From Brevundimonas naejangsanensis DSM 23858 (GTDB lineage Bacteria; Pseudomonadota; Alphaproteobacteria; Caulobacterales; Caulobacteraceae): a stretch of 64,000 nucleotides of DNA. Shown here one piece after another: positions 8,873 to 19,093 of this stretch (position 1 is the first letter of the stretch; every line of letters begins with the position of its first letter). The notes under the pieces are model-generated. The model made no database searches. It was not told where the DNA came from and worked only from the letters and a program-made list of their open reading frames with translations. The DNA lies in contig NZ_ATXN01000004.1 of NCBI RefSeq assembly GCF_000421705.1, forward strand, positions 69,501 through 133,500, given 5' to 3'. The position numbers and the translations under genes were made by a program.

Positions 8873-11056
8873 TTAAGAAGTCGGGAAGCCGCGCACCTTC
8901 AACAGGGCCGCCACGTCCGGGTTGCGGCCGCGGAACTGGCGATAGGCGTCGCCGCGATCCGTGGTGTTGCCCGGCGCCAGCATGATCGACTTGAAGCGGC
9001 CAGCGATGTCCGGATTGAAGACGTCGCCCGACTCCTCGAAGTAGGCCCAGGTGTCGGCGTCCATCGTCTCCGACCACAGGTAGGAGTAGTAGCCGGCCGA
9101 ATAGGCGTCCGAGGTGAACAGGTGATTGAACTGCGGCAGGCGGTGCCGCATCACGATCTCCCTGGGCATGCCCAGACGCGCCAGCGAGGCCTTTTCGAAG
9201 CCGTCGATATCGGTCGGCGGCGTCGCCTGGGTGTGCAGGTCCATGTCGACCAGGGCCGAGGACAGATAGCTGACCGTGGCGTAGCCCTGATTGAAGGTCG
9301 AGGAGGCCTCGATCTTATCCACCAGCGCCTGCGGCATGGGCTGGCCCGTTTCGACGTGCTTCATATAGCCGTCGAGGATGGGCCGGGTCAGCACCCAGTG
9401 CTCATGCACCTGAGACGGATATTCCACGAAGTCGCGCGGCGTGTTGCCGAACGACGGATAGGTCACCACCGACGAGAAGTAGTGCAGGGCGTGGCCGAAC
9501 TCGTGGAACAGGGTCTCGGCGTCGTCCAGCGAGATCAGCAGAGGCTGGCCTTCGGGCGCCTTGACGAAGTTGTTGTTGTTCGAGGCCAGGATCGGCTTGG
9601 AGCCGGTCAGCTTCGAGAACGAGCGATAGGTGGTCATCCAGGCGCCCGAACGCTTGCCCGGACGGGCGAAGTCGTCGGCGTAGAACAGGCCGATCAGCTT
9701 GCCGGTGGCCTTGTCCGTGACCTCATAGGTGGTCACGTCCGGCTCGAAGGTCGAGACCTGGCCCTGAGGCAGGCGCTTGAAGACGAAGCCGTACAGACGT
9801 TCAGCCATATAGAAGGATGCGTCGCGAACGGCGTGAAGTTCGAAGTAGGGCTTCAGCTCGTTCTGATCGAGGTCGTACTTCGCCTTACGCACCTTCTCGG
9901 CGTAGTAGAGGTAGTCCCACGGCTCGATGTCGTGGCCGGCGATCGCCTTCATGTCGGCGACTTCCTCGGCGACGCGGGCCTTGGCCGGGGCCCAGACGCG
10001 CTGCATCAGGTCCATCGCCGCGGCCGGGGTCTTGGCCATGGTGTCCTGCATCCGCCATTCGGCGTGGTTGCCGAAGCCCAGCAGGCGGGCGCGCTGCTGA
10101 CGCAGGGCGACGATCTGGGCGATCGTCGACTTGGTGTCGTTGGCGTCGCCGTTGTCGCCGCGCTTGACGAACTTGGTCCAGACCTGCTGACGCAGGGCGC
10201 GGTCGTCGGCGAAGGTCAGGAAGGGATCGACGCTGGAGCGGGTGTTGACGATGGCCCAGCCCTGAACGTTTCGCGAACGCGCGGCGGCGGCTGCGGCGGC
10301 CTTGTTGGAGTCCGGCAGGCCCTTCAGACCGGCCTCATCAGCGATGACCGTCCAGGTGTTCTCATCTGCGACCACCTTCTGGCCGAAGCTGGTGAAGGCG
10401 TTCGACAGGTCGGTGTTGATGCGGCCCAGTTCTGCCTTGCCGGCGGCGTCCAGGGCGGCGCCGTTGCGCACGAAGGCGTCGCGGCTACGCTCGGCCAGAC
10501 GCTTCTGCTGGGCGTTCAGGCCTGCGGCGTCAGCGCCGTCGGCCACGGACTTGATGCGGGCGAACAGCGTCTCGTTGAAGGTGATCTCGTCCGAGGCGGC
10601 CGACAGGATCGGCGACAGCTCGGTCTCCAGCACGTCCCACTGCTCGCCGCCGATGTTCGAGGTCATGACGCTGAACACGTTCATGGCGCGGTCCAGCGGT
10701 TCGCCCGCCATCTCCATCGCCGCCATGGTGTTGGCGAAGGTCGGCGCCTCGGGGTTGTTCGCGATCGCGGCGATGTCGGCGCGCTGCAGTTCGATGCCTT
10801 CCAGGATGGCTTCGCGCATCTTGGGCGCCGTCACCTTGTCCCACGGCGGCACGCCTTCATAAGGTCCCGTCCAGGGCTGCAGCAGCTCGGCGCGCGGCGC
10901 TGTCGTCGGCAGGACGGCGCGGGCGATACGGGCCTCATCGGCGGTCGTCAGGGCGGCGACGGCGCCGCTCACCGCGTTCTCCACGGCCCCGGCCGAAGCG
11001 CAGCCCGACAGGGCGAAGAGGCTCGCGCCCCCGATGAGAAGATGACGTCTATGCAT
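8873..11056 (-). CDS. M3-family oligopeptidase, predicted lipoprotein
   Basis: A zinc metallopeptidase of 727 residues in family M3 (Dcp/oligopeptidase A/thimet type), which cleaves short peptides. The zinc motif HEFGH is at residues 518-522, inside the segment ETLFHEFGHALHYF. The N-terminus MHRRHLLIGGASLFALSGC has a twin-Arg-like basic stretch, a hydrophobic core and a lipobox (LSGC), so the enzyme is probably anchored on the periplasmic side. The ATG at 11056 is chosen because it produces this signal; the frame runs 69 codons further upstream without support. Divergent from murI. Confidence 0.93.
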   Translation of the reverse strand: MHRRHLLIGGASLFALSGCASAGAVENAVSGAVAALTTADEARIARAVLPTTAPRAELLQPWTGPYEGVPPWDKVTAPKMREAILEGIELQRADIAAIANNPEAPTFANTMAAMEMAGEPLDRAMNVFSVMTSNIGGEQWDVLETELSPILSAASDEITFNETLFARIKSVADGADAAGLNAQQKRLAERSRDAFVRNGAALDAAGKAELGRINTDLSNAFTSFGQKVVADENTWTVIADEAGLKGLPDSNKAAAAAAARSRNVQGWAIVNTRSSVDPFLTFADDRALRQQVWTKFVKRGDNGDANDTKSTIAQIVALRQQRARLLGFGNHAEWRMQDTMAKTPAAAMDLMQRVWAPAKARVAEEVADMKAIAGHDIEPWDYLYYAEKVRKAKYDLDQNELKPYFELHAVRDASFYMAERLYGFVFKRLPQGQVSTFEPDVTTYEVTDKATGKLIGLFYADDFARPGKRSGAWMTTYRSFSKLTGSKPILASNNNNFVKAPEGQPLLISLDDAETLFHEFGHALHYFSSVVTYPSFGNTPRDFVEYPSQVHEHWVLTRPILDGYMKHVETGQPMPQALVDKIEASSTFNQGYATVSYLSSALVDMDLHTQATPPTDIDGFEKASLARLGMPREIVMRHRLPQFNHLFTSDAYSAGYYSYLWSETMDADTWAYFEESGDVFNPDIAGRFKSIMLAPGNTTDRGDAYRQFRGRNPDVAALLKVRGFPTS

Positions 11057-11177
11057 CCAGGTCTCCCAACCATAGCTGTTTTGGACATCCTTCGGCGCAG
11101 AGGCCGACAGCGTCCCATAAATCCGGTTTAGTCCTAAGTATTGGACGGCGAAACCCCGCAGGTCTAAAGGCCGCTGC

Positions 11178-12041
11178 ATGGCGATAGGCGTTTTCGACTC
11201 CGGCGTGGGGGGCCTGACGGTCCACCGCGAACTCACGACCCGCTTTCCGACGCGGGACTTCATCTATCTGGGCGATCAGGCCCACGCCCCCTATGGCGGG
11301 CGCGGCGGCGAGGACATCGTCGAACTGACCCGCGCAGGATGCGAGCGCCTGTTCGATGCGGGCGCCTCCGTGGTCGTGCTGGCCTGCAACACGGCCTCAG
11401 CCATTGCACTGCGCCGCCTGCAGCAGACCTGGATTCCGCAGATGCGCGAAAAGCTGGGCCGTGCGGTCAACGTCCTGGGCATCATCGTCCCGACCATCGA
11501 GGCGGCCACCGGCCTGCCCTGGTCCTATGAGGCCGAACGCAACGGGCGACTGGAAGGCGAGAAGAAACAGGCCATCGACGTCACCGGCGTCTTCTGCACC
11601 GCCGCCACGGCCATGAGCCGCGTCTATGAGATCGAGATCGACAAGCGCCGCGACGATCTGGCGGTCTTCACCGAGGCCTGCCCCGGCCTGGCCGGACTGA
11701 TCGAACTGGGCGCCCCGCCCGAGGAGCTGAAGGTGGTCATCGACGACCACGTCGACGCCCTGCGCCGCCGCATCGGCCGTCACCCGGACAAGGCCGTCCT
11801 GGGCTGCACCCACTATGAGATCGTGGCCAATCTGTTCGCCCAGGCCCTTCCGCCCGGCGTCGAGGTCATCAGCCAGCCCGCCGCCGTCGCCGACTCGCTG
11901 GAGCGCTATTTCCAGCGTCACCCGGAGTATGAGTTGGGATCCTCGGCCCGCCGCGACTTCCTGACCACCGGAACGCCCGGCCCGCAATCGGACCTCGTCG
12001 CCCAGTTCTGGGGCGCGCCGCTGACGTTCGAGGCGGCCTGA
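11178..12041 (+). CDS. murI: Glutamate racemase
   Basis: Cytosolic enzyme of 287 residues that makes D-glutamate for peptidoglycan. It shows the phosphate- and carboxylate-binding start FDSGVGGLTV and the two catalytic cysteines, Cys70 in LACNTAS and Cys210 in LGCTHYE. Size is normal. It is divergent from the M3 peptidase with 121 bases between the starts, and convergent with the lipoprotein gene downstream. Confidence 0.95.
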   Translation: MAIGVFDSGVGGLTVHRELTTRFPTRDFIYLGDQAHAPYGGRGGEDIVELTRAGCERLFDAGASVVVLACNTASAIALRRLQQTWIPQMREKLGRAVNVLGIIVPTIEAATGLPWSYEAERNGRLEGEKKQAIDVTGVFCTAATAMSRVYEIEIDKRRDDLAVFTEACPGLAGLIELGAPPEELKVVIDDHVDALRRRIGRHPDKAVLGCTHYEIVANLFAQALPPGVEVISQPAAVADSLERYFQRHPEYELGSSARRDFLTTGTPGPQSDLVAQFWGAPLTFEAA

Positions 12042-12053
12042 GACCCCCCGCCG

Positions 12054-12566
12054 CTATTCAGCCGTGCGGGTCGCGTTTCGACGCTGGCCGAAGGTGGGCG
12101 CCCGCTCCTTCTGCTGCGCCCAGTAGGCCGGGCCGTCGTCCGGCTTGAACATGGTGCGCGGCACGCCGTTGCGGTCCACCACGGCGAAGGTGTTGGTCGC
12201 AGCCTGATAGAAGAGAGTGTCGCCGTTGGCGCGCTTGACCGTTTCGGTTCCTTTCGGCGTCGCCTCGGTGAAGGTCCGCACCTTCTGCAGGTATTCGTCC
12301 GCCGAGCGCGCGCCGAAGTCGGCGCCGTTGCGCTCGTACAGCCGCTGCACCTTGGCGTCGGCGGTCTCGCGCCGGTTGGCGGTGACGGCAGGTTTGGCCG
12401 CCTCGACAGGACCTGCGGCGCCCGTCATGTCGGTTTCCGCCGCCGCGCTCAATCCGACCGGTTCAGCGGCGCTGCGGTCCCTGGTCTCCACCGCCGAGCC
12501 GCCGCTGTCGCATCCGGCCAGAAACAACAGCGACGCCGCCAGCGCCGCCAACCTCCGCACAGCCAT
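12054..12566 (-). CDS. Lipoprotein with polymorphic-toxin-like C-terminal domain
   Basis: A 170-residue predicted lipoprotein of unknown function. MAVRRLAALAASLLFLAGC is a clear lipoprotein signal with Cys19 as the anchor; the ATG at 12566 is chosen for this reason. After a Ser/Ala-rich spacer, the last 90 residues show the pattern YERNGADFG, then ADEYLQKV, then NGDTLFYQAATNTFAVVD and RTMFKPDDG. From memory, this pattern resembles C-terminal nuclease domains of secreted polymorphic toxins (BECR fold), in which the first motif usually contains His; here it has Asn. A toxic activity is therefore doubtful. No immunity gene is adjacent. Confidence 0.7.
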   Translation of the reverse strand: MAVRRLAALAASLLFLAGCDSGGSAVETRDRSAAEPVGLSAAAETDMTGAAGPVEAAKPAVTANRRETADAKVQRLYERNGADFGARSADEYLQKVRTFTEATPKGTETVKRANGDTLFYQAATNTFAVVDRNGVPRTMFKPDDGPAYWAQQKERAPTFGQRRNATRTAE

Positions 12567-12703
12567 CAGTCGCCCCTTCCCTGAAATTTCGACGAACGCA
12601 GATAGACATAGATTTTTCGCCCCTTCAACGCTGCTGTTGACATAAGCGTAAGCGAGGTGGCTTTGTCTCGACGCCGTCACGCCACGCCGCTAGACCTTGG
12701 TTC

Positions 12704-13939
12704 ATGACCGCACCCTCGCTTTCCAGCGTCCTGGCCGGCCGCAAGGTCCTGCTGATCATCGGCGGCGGCATCGCCGCCTATAAGGCGCTGGAACTGATCC
12801 GCCTGCTTAGCAAGGCCGGGGCGGAGACGATGACCGTCCTGACCAAGGCCGGGGCCGAGTTCGTCACCCCCATGTCGCTGGCGGCCCTGACAGGCCATCC
12901 TGTCCGACAAGACCTGTTCATGCCGGAAGATGAAACCGCCATGGGCCATATTGAATTGTCGCGCTGGGCCGATCTGGTGGTCGCAGCGCCCGCTACGGCC
13001 GGGCTGATCGCCAAGGCGGCCAACGGCATGGCCGACGACCTGGCCTCGACCACGCTTCTGGCCACGGACAAGAAGGTGCTGCTGGCCCCGGCGATGAACG
13101 TGCGCATGTGGCTGCATCCGGCGGTTCAGGCCAATGTCGAGCGGCTGAAGGGCTTCGACGGCTTTCACGGCATGGCCGTGGTCGGACCGGACGACGGCAT
13201 CATGGCCTGCGGCGAGTTCGGGCCGGGTCGCATGGCCGAGCCGCCGATCATCCTGGACGCCATCGCCCGCCTGCTGGCCGGGCCGGACGGGCGCCCGCTG
13301 ACCGGCCGGACCGCTGTCGTGACGGCCGGGCCGACGTTCGAGCCGATCGACCCGGTGCGCGGCCTGACCAACCGTTCCAGCGGCAAACAGGGCTACGCCG
13401 TCGCCGCCGCCCTGGCCGATCTGGGGGCGCAGGTGACGCTGATCTCCGGCCCGGTGGCGCTGGACGCCCCTGTCGGCGTGACCCGCGTCTGGGTCGAGGC
13501 CGCCACCGAAATGAAGGCCGCCGTCGAGGCCGCTCTTCCCGCCGACATCGCCGTGATGAGCGCCGCCGTCGCCGACTGGCGCGTGGACGGCGTGGCCTCG
13601 GGCAAGATCAAAAAGGCGCCGGGCGGACCGCCTTCGCTGGCCCTGATCGAAAACCCCGACATCCTGGCGGGCGTCTCTGCGCCCGGTCCGCGCCGCCCGA
13701 AACTGGTGGTCGGTTTCGCCGCTGAGACCAGCGACCTTGAGGCCAACGCCCGCGCCAAGCTCTCACGCAAGGGTTGTGACTGGATCGTCGGCAACGACGT
13801 CTCGGACGAGGTGTTCGGCTCGGACGGAAACGCCGTGACCCTGTTCACCCAGGATGGCGACGAGCCCTGGCCCCGCCAATCCAAGACCGAAGTCGCCAGG
13901 AAGCTGGCCCAGCGCATCGCCGATCACTTCAAGGCCTAG
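12704..13939 (+). CDS. coaBC: Bifunctional phosphopantothenoylcysteine decarboxylase / phosphopantothenate-cysteine ligase
   Basis: Coenzyme A biosynthesis enzyme of 411 residues. The N-terminal FMN-dependent CoaC half begins LLIIGGGIAAYKALELIR and carries the catalytic His in HIELSRWADL, the PAMNVRMW motif and the Cys loop ACGEFGPGRMAEP. The C-terminal CoaB half from about residue 195 contains TAGPTFEPIDPVRGLTNRSSG and the KIKK motif. It precedes dut by 15 bases on the same strand, a common bacterial pairing, so the two are probably co-transcribed. Confidence 0.96.
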   Translation: MTAPSLSSVLAGRKVLLIIGGGIAAYKALELIRLLSKAGAETMTVLTKAGAEFVTPMSLAALTGHPVRQDLFMPEDETAMGHIELSRWADLVVAAPATAGLIAKAANGMADDLASTTLLATDKKVLLAPAMNVRMWLHPAVQANVERLKGFDGFHGMAVVGPDDGIMACGEFGPGRMAEPPIILDAIARLLAGPDGRPLTGRTAVVTAGPTFEPIDPVRGLTNRSSGKQGYAVAAALADLGAQVTLISGPVALDAPVGVTRVWVEAATEMKAAVEAALPADIAVMSAAVADWRVDGVASGKIKKAPGGPPSLALIENPDILAGVSAPGPRRPKLVVGFAAETSDLEANARAKLSRKGCDWIVGNDVSDEVFGSDGNAVTLFTQDGDEPWPRQSKTEVARKLAQRIADHFKA

Positions 13940-13954
13940 AAGAGACCTCCCGAC

Positions 13955-14404
13955 ATGACCACCGTCCGCGTCGAACGCTTGCCCCACGCCGAGGGTCTGG
14001 CCCTGCCCGCCTATGAGACCGCCGGTTCGGCCGGAATGGACCTGCGCGCCGCCCTCGCAGAGGGCGAGACCCTGGTGCTGGAGCCCGGCCAACGCAAGCT
14101 GGTTCCCACAGGGCTGAAGATCGCCCTTGAGCCCGGCTTTGAGGCCCAGGTGCGTCCCCGCTCGGGCCTGGCGCTGAAACACGGCGTCTCGGCGCCCAAT
14201 TCGCCCGGCACCATCGACAGCGATTATCGCGGCGAAGTCGGGGTCATCCTGATCAACCACGGCGAGCTGCCGTTCGAGATCAAACGCGGCGACCGCATCG
14301 CCCAGATGGTCATCGCCCGCTATGAGCAGGCGCAGATGGTCGAGGTTGAAACCCTGGACGAAACCGAGCGGGGCGCCGGAGGATTCGGTTCAACCGGGCG
14401 TTGA
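13955..14404 (+). CDS. dut: Deoxyuridine 5'-triphosphate nucleotidohydrolase
   Basis: dUTPase of 149 residues, active as a homotrimer, which removes dUTP and supplies dUMP. All five family motifs are visible: [47 protein letters not shown] and [10 protein letters not shown]. Second gene of the coaBC-dut pair. Confidence 0.97.
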   Translation: MTTVRVERLPHAEGLALPAYETAGSAGMDLRAALAEGETLVLEPGQRKLVPTGLKIALEPGFEAQVRPRSGLALKHGVSAPNSPGTIDSDYRGEVGVILINHGELPFEIKRGDRIAQMVIARYEQAQMVEVETLDETERGAGGFGSTGR

Positions 14405-14451
14405 TGAAGACTCTACTTTCACATCCTTAGATACTGGTCTAGCGTGGCCGC

Positions 14452-14853
14452 ATGAACACGCTGGAACAGCTGGTCTACTGCAGCCGGTCACGACTTTCGC
14501 CGGACGAAGAGGCGGCGGCGCTTGCCGATATCGTCCATGTCGCGGCTTATCTGAACGCCCGAAACGGCATCAGCGGCGCCCTGACCCTTCAGGACGGCAC
14601 GTTCGTGCAATTTCTGGAAGGCTCGCCCAGCGCGCTCGATATCCTCATGCTGCATCTGCATTTCGATGAACGGCATGAAGACATTGAGGTCGTCGCCAGA
14701 GAGCATATCGAGCGCCGCGACTTCGCTGCCTGGGGAATGACCGCGCCGTCTCTCGGCCAATCCGAGGCGCTGGGACAGTTGATCGTCGCGCGCTCGCCGG
14801 ATCTGCTGGCCTGGCGCGACGCCATGACCGAACTTCTCGTCCAGGCGGCCTGA
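14452..14853 (+). CDS. BLUF-domain blue-light photoreceptor, single domain
   Basis: A 133-residue protein made almost only of a BLUF domain, which binds FAD and senses blue light. Expected key residues are present: Tyr9 in QLVYCSRS, Asn35 in the helix before GISGALTLQDG, Gln53 in FVQFLEG, and the WGM motif at 94-96. Only about 35 residues follow, so there is no enzymatic output domain; short BLUF proteins act through protein partners. It begins 47 bases after dut on the same strand but lacks a clear Shine-Dalgarno sequence. No partner gene is evident nearby. Confidence 0.9.
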   Translation: MNTLEQLVYCSRSRLSPDEEAAALADIVHVAAYLNARNGISGALTLQDGTFVQFLEGSPSALDILMLHLHFDERHEDIEVVAREHIERRDFAAWGMTAPSLGQSEALGQLIVARSPDLLAWRDAMTELLVQAA

Positions 14854-14892
14854 AAGACAAGCGGCCTGAGAAACAAGGCGAAACGTCTCATT

Positions 14893-14909
14893 CTCCCCGT
14901 CCCGGGGAG
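14893..14909. terminator. Possible terminator between BLUF gene and dapB
   Basis: CTCCCC and GGGGAG form a six-base-pair stem around GTCCC between convergent genes. There is no T tract on either side. A degenerate CTCAAGCAGCG sequence that recalls the 30-nt repeat family follows at about 14932. Confidence 0.35.
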
Positions 14910-14992
14910 GGAGAAGTCGCGCGTAAATCGCGCTCAAGCAGCGAGCCGCCGCGCGGCAAGCGATACGCGGGGCGCGTCAGTGCCCCCAGGCA

Positions 14993-15742
14993 TCAAGCCT
15001 GACGAAAGCCCAGCACGTCCTGCATGTCGTAGAGACCGGGGCGGCGGTTGCGCACCCAGGCGGCGGCGGCCACGGCGCCCTTGGCGAACAGGCTGCGGTC
15101 GATGGCCGAATGCGACAGCGTCAGCATCTCGTCTTCCGAGGCGAACATCACGGTATGTTCGCCGATAACGCCGCCGGCGCGCAGAGAGGCGAAGCCGATC
15201 TTGCCCGGCTCGCGCGGGCCGGTGATGCCGTCGTAGGGGGCGCTTTGCAGTTCCGCCAGATCGCGACCCCGGCCGTTGGCGGCCGCCTCGCCCAGCATCA
15301 GGGCCGTGCCCGAAGGCGCGTCGACCTTGCGCCGATGATGAGTCTCCAGCACCTCAATGTCCCAGTCGCGCGCGTCCAGCCGCAGGGCGGCGTGCTCGAC
15401 CAGACCGATCAATATGTTCACGCCCAGCGAGAAGTTGCCGCTCATGACGATGGCGATCTTCTCGGCGGCGACCTCGATCTCGGTCTCCTGCTCCGGCGTC
15501 AGGCCGGTGGAGCCGATGACCAGGGCCGGTCCGCCCGCCTCAGCGCAGGCGCGCGCCAGAGCCACGGAGGCCTCGGGCGTCGAGAAGTCGATAATGACGT
15601 CGCACAGCTTCAAGTCGACGGTCTCGCCGCGATCGAAGCGGGCGGCGACCACCACGTCCTCACGGGCGTCCAGAACCTGAGAAACGGCGCGGCCCATGCG
15701 GCCCCGGGCGCCGGAGATGCCGGCGTGGAAGATGTCGCTCAC
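14993..15742 (-). CDS. dapB: 4-hydroxy-tetrahydrodipicolinate reductase
   Basis: Lysine and diaminopimelate pathway enzyme of 249 residues. It has the nucleotide-binding start [13 protein letters not shown] and the substrate-binding segment [15 protein letters not shown]. The start codon is GTG at 15742 and overlaps the dnaJ stop in a GTGA junction, so translation is probably coupled to dnaJ. Linkage of dapB to dnaK-dnaJ is seen in Caulobacter relatives. Confidence 0.95.
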   Translation of the reverse strand: MSDIFHAGISGARGRMGRAVSQVLDAREDVVVAARFDRGETVDLKLCDVIIDFSTPEASVALARACAEAGGPALVIGSTGLTPEQETEIEVAAEKIAIVMSGNFSLGVNILIGLVEHAALRLDARDWDIEVLETHHRRKVDAPSGTALMLGEAAANGRGRDLAELQSAPYDGITGPREPGKIGFASLRAGGVIGEHTVMFASEDEMLTLSHSAIDRSLFAKGAVAAAAWVRNRRPGLYDMQDVLGFRQA

Positions 15743-16947
15743 GCGGTCTCTTTCGGATTATCGGCGTCGCCGCCCAGAATGTCGGCCCAGAAGCGCTTGG
15801 CCTTGCCGGCGAAGCTGGTGTTGCGCGGGGTCTGGCTCTCGCCCAGCGACGCCGCCAGTTCGGCCAACAGCTCCTTCTGGCGTGCGTTCAGATCGGTCGG
15901 CGTCTCGACGAACAGTTCAACCACCAGGTCGCCGCGACCGCGTCCGTTCAGGTGCGGCATGCCCTTGCCCTTGATGCGGACGGTCTTGCCGGTCTGGGCG
16001 CCCGCAGGCACCTCGACCGGGGCCTTGCACTTGCCGTCGCAGGCGTCCGAGATCAGGCAGGGGGCGTCCACGACGCCGCCCAGGGCCGCCACCGTCATCG
16101 GCACCGGCACCGTGACCAGAAGGTCCAGATTGTCGCGCTCGAACAGTTCGTGCGGCTGCACCGACAGGAAGACGTAGAGGTCGCCGCGAGGCCCGCCGCG
16201 CTGGCCCGCCTCGCCCTCGCCCGACAGGCGGATGCGCGAGCCGTCGTCGACGCCCGCCGGAACCTTGAGGCTGAGCTTACGGGTCTTGCGGACCTGACCG
16301 TGGCCCCGGCAGGTGGTGCAGGGGTCGGCGATCATCTCTCCCGAACCGCCGCAGCGGGGGCAGGTGCGCTCGACCTGGAAGAAGCCGTTGGCCTGACGCA
16401 CGCGCCCGGCGCCGCCGCAGGTGGAGCAGATGGTCGGCTTGGTGCCCGCCTTGGCGCCCGAGCCGTCGCAGACCTCGCAGGCCATCAGGGTCGGGATGGC
16501 GATCTCGACCTCGGCCCCCTTGTAAGCCTGCTCCAGCGTGATCTCGAGATCGTAGCGCAGGTCCGAGCCGCGACGCGGCCCGTGGCTCTGGCGTCCGCCG
16601 CCGCCCCGGCCGCCGAAGGCGTCTCCGAAGGCGTCGCCGAAGACCTGGGAGAAGATGTCGTTGATGTCGTGGAAACCCTGGCCGCCGCCCTGGCCGAAGG
16701 GATTGCCCCCGCCCGCGCCGCCGCCCACGCCCGCATGGCCGAAACGATCATAGGCCGCGCGCTTCTGCTCGTCAGACAGGACGGTGTAGGCCTCGGAGAT
16801 TTCCTTGAAGCGGGCCACGGACTCTTCAGAGCCGCCGTTGCGGTCAGGGTGGTGCTCCATCGCCAGCTTGCGATAGGCGCTCTTGAGCACGGCCGCATCG
16901 ACCGTCCGCTCGACCCCCAGAATCTCGTAATAGTCACGTTGCGCCAT
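15739..16947 (-). CDS. dnaJ: Chaperone DnaJ (Hsp40)
   Basis: Co-chaperone of 402 residues that stimulates DnaK ATPase and delivers substrates. The J domain begins [14 protein letters not shown] and contains the HPD motif at [10 protein letters not shown] Gly/Phe-rich linker follows, then four zinc-binding CxxCxGxG repeats ([32 protein letters not shown]). The C-terminal substrate domains have a slightly unusual insertion carrying [11 protein letters not shown]. It lies between dnaK and dapB, 182 bases after dnaK, with a hairpin in that gap. Confidence 0.96.
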   Translation of the reverse strand: MAQRDYYEILGVERTVDAAVLKSAYRKLAMEHHPDRNGGSEESVARFKEISEAYTVLSDEQKRAAYDRFGHAGVGGGAGGGNPFGQGGGQGFHDINDIFSQVFGDAFGDAFGGRGGGGRQSHGPRRGSDLRYDLEITLEQAYKGAEVEIAIPTLMACEVCDGSGAKAGTKPTICSTCGGAGRVRQANGFFQVERTCPRCGGSGEMIADPCTTCRGHGQVRKTRKLSLKVPAGVDDGSRIRLSGEGEAGQRGGPRGDLYVFLSVQPHELFERDNLDLLVTVPVPMTVAALGGVVDAPCLISDACDGKCKAPVEVPAGAQTGKTVRIKGKGMPHLNGRGRGDLVVELFVETPTDLNARQKELLAELAASLGESQTPRNTSFAGKAKRFWADILGGDADNPKETA

Positions 16948-17077
16948 CAGGCGTTCGTCCTCTTACCTTCCCGCCGCTTTCGAGCCTCTCTTCAACACGG
17001 AGGCGTTCCGTTCGCGGATGACCGACGGCCTGCCTGATGACATGGGCGCCCGGTCGAATGATGCAAGTTCTATGAAA

Positions 17078-17109
17078 CGGCCCCGCCTGCCGTCTGACAA
17101 GCGGGGCCG
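17078..17109 (-). terminator. Hairpin downstream of dnaK
   Basis: Arms CGGCCCCGC and GCGGGGCCG flank a 14-base loop, followed on the minus strand by TTTCATAG. It lies in the dnaK-dnaJ gap, so it may allow partial read-through and set a dnaK excess over dnaJ. Confidence 0.65.
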
Positions 17110-17129
17110 AACATCAGTCAGGCGCCGGT

Positions 17130-19037
17130 TCAGGCGTCCTTCTTCTCATCCGTGTCCGAGACTTCCTCGAACTCGGCGTCGACCACGCCGTCGTCGGCGG
17201 GCTGACCCTCGGCGTCGCCTTCAGCCCCGCCCTGCTGGGCGGCGTACATGGCCTCGCCCAGCTTCATCGAAGCCTGAGCCAGCGTATTGGTCTTCTCGCG
17301 GATGGCCTCGGGGTCCGTGCCGTCCTTGGCCGACTTCAGATCGTCCAGGGCCGACTGGATGGTCGTCTTGGTCGCCTCGTCGATCTTGTCGCCGTGCTCG
17401 GACAGGGCCTTCTCGGTCGAGTGGACCAGGCTGTCGGCGCCGTTCTGGGCCTCGACCAGCTCCTTGCGGGCCTTGTCGGCCGCGGCGTTGGCCTCGGCTT
17501 CCTTGACCATCTGGTCGATGTCCGCGTCCGACAGGCCGCCGTTGGCCTGAATGCGGATCGACTGTTCCTTGTTGGTCGCCTTGTCCTTGGCCGTCACGTG
17601 GACGATGCCGTTGGCGTCGATGTCGAAGGCGACCTCGATCTGCGGCATGCCGCGCGGCGCCGGCGGGATCCCCATCAGGTCGAACTGACCCAGGACCTTG
17701 TTGTCTGCGGCCATCGGGCGCTCGCCCTGGAAGACGCGGATCGTCACGGCCGACTGGTTGTCGTCGGCGGTCGAGAAGACCTGGGCCTTCTTGGTCGGGA
17801 TGGTGGTGTTGCGCTCGATCAGCGGGGTGAACACGCCGCCCAGCGTCTCGATGCCCAGCGTCAGCGGGGTCACGTCCAGCAGCAGCACGTCCTTGACGTC
17901 GCCCTGCAGCACGCCCGCCTGAACGGCGGCGCCCAGAGCCACGACCTCGTCCGGGTTCACGCCCTTGTGCGGCTCCTTGCCGAAGAAGGCCTTCACGGCT
18001 TCCTGCACCTTGGGCATGCGGGTCATGCCGCCGACCAGAACCACTTCGTCGATGTCCGAAGCCTTCAGCCCGGCGTCGGCCAGGGCCTTCTTGCACGGCT
18101 CGATGGTGCGCTGGACCAGGTCATCGACCAGGGCTTCCAGCTTGGCGCGCGACAGCTTGATGTTCAGGTGCAGCGGGCCCGAGGCGTTCATGGTGATGAA
18201 CGGCAGGTTGACCTCGTACTGGGTCGTCGAGGACAGCTCCTTCTTGGCCTTTTCGGCCTCTTCCTTCAGGCGCTGCAGGGCCAGCTTGTCCGAGCGCAGG
18301 TCGACGCCCTGCTCTTTCTTGAACTCGTCGGCTAGGTAGTCGACCAGACGCATGTCGAAGTCTTCACCGCCCAGGAAGGTGTCGCCGTTGGTCGACTTCA
18401 CCTCGAACACGCCGTCGCCGATCTCAAGGATGGAGACGTCGAAGGTGCCGCCGCCCAGGTCGTATACGGCGATCTTCTGACCGTCGTTCTTCTCAAGACC
18501 ATAGGCCAGGGCCGCCGCCGTCGGCTCGTTGATGATGCGCAGGACTTCCAGACCGGCGATCTTGCCGGCGTCCTTGGTCGCCTGACGCTGGGCGTCGTTG
18601 AAATAGGCGGGAACGGTGATGACGGCCTGGGTGACCTTCTCGCCCAGATAGGCCTCGGCGGCCTCCTTCATCTTGCCCAGGGTGAAGGCCGAAACCTGCT
18701 GGGGCGAATAGTCCTTGCCGTGGGCCTGGACCCAGGCGTCGCCGGTCGGGCCCTTGACGATCTCGAAGGGCACCATGCCCTTGTCCTTGGCCACCACCGG
18801 GTCATCGAAATTGCGGCCGATCAGGCGCTTGATGGCGAAGAAGGTATTGGCGGGGTTGGTCACCGCCTGACGGCGCGCGGGTTGGCCGACGAGAATCTCG
18901 CCGCCGTCCTGAATGGCGACCACCGACGGGGTGGTGCGGGCGCCTTCGGCGTTTTCGATGACCTTGGGGTTCTTGCCGTCCATGACGGCGACGCACGAGT
19001 TGGTCGTGCCGAGGTCGATGCCGATGATCTTGGCCAT
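17130..19037 (-). CDS. dnaK: Chaperone DnaK (Hsp70)
   Basis: Hsp70 chaperone of 635 residues. The nucleotide-binding domain has [33 protein letters not shown] and [13 protein letters not shown]. The substrate-binding domain and a helical lid follow, and the chain ends in an acidic tail with EFEEVSD. The Shine-Dalgarno candidate AAGGAG is 16 bases before the ATG, further than usual. First gene of dnaK-dnaJ-dapB. Confidence 0.97.
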   Translation of the reverse strand: MAKIIGIDLGTTNSCVAVMDGKNPKVIENAEGARTTPSVVAIQDGGEILVGQPARRQAVTNPANTFFAIKRLIGRNFDDPVVAKDKGMVPFEIVKGPTGDAWVQAHGKDYSPQQVSAFTLGKMKEAAEAYLGEKVTQAVITVPAYFNDAQRQATKDAGKIAGLEVLRIINEPTAAALAYGLEKNDGQKIAVYDLGGGTFDVSILEIGDGVFEVKSTNGDTFLGGEDFDMRLVDYLADEFKKEQGVDLRSDKLALQRLKEEAEKAKKELSSTTQYEVNLPFITMNASGPLHLNIKLSRAKLEALVDDLVQRTIEPCKKALADAGLKASDIDEVVLVGGMTRMPKVQEAVKAFFGKEPHKGVNPDEVVALGAAVQAGVLQGDVKDVLLLDVTPLTLGIETLGGVFTPLIERNTTIPTKKAQVFSTADDNQSAVTIRVFQGERPMAADNKVLGQFDLMGIPPAPRGMPQIEVAFDIDANGIVHVTAKDKATNKEQSIRIQANGGLSDADIDQMVKEAEANAAADKARKELVEAQNGADSLVHSTEKALSEHGDKIDEATKTTIQSALDDLKSAKDGTDPEAIREKTNTLAQASMKLGEAMYAAQQGGAEGDAEGQPADDGVVDAEFEEVSDTDEKKDA

Positions 19038-19069
19038 GGGCTTGTCTTTTTCACTCCTTGCGGCGGGCG

Positions 19070-19093
19070 ATGCGGCGGCCTCGCAAAATCAAG
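19070..19093 (-). promoter_or_regulatory. Candidate sigma-32 heat-shock promoter of dnaK
   Basis: On the minus strand CTTGAT (19093-19088) is followed after 12 bases by CCGCAT (19075-19070), about 32 bases before the dnaK ATG. This approximates the alphaproteobacterial heat-shock pattern CTTGAA then CCCCAT, with mismatches in both boxes. No CIRCE inverted repeat is seen upstream. Confidence 0.35.

Noticed and set aside
9122..11131. 669-codon plus-strand frame opposite the M3 peptidase
   Set aside because: Shadow frame; the minus strand encodes a complete zinc peptidase with HEFGH.
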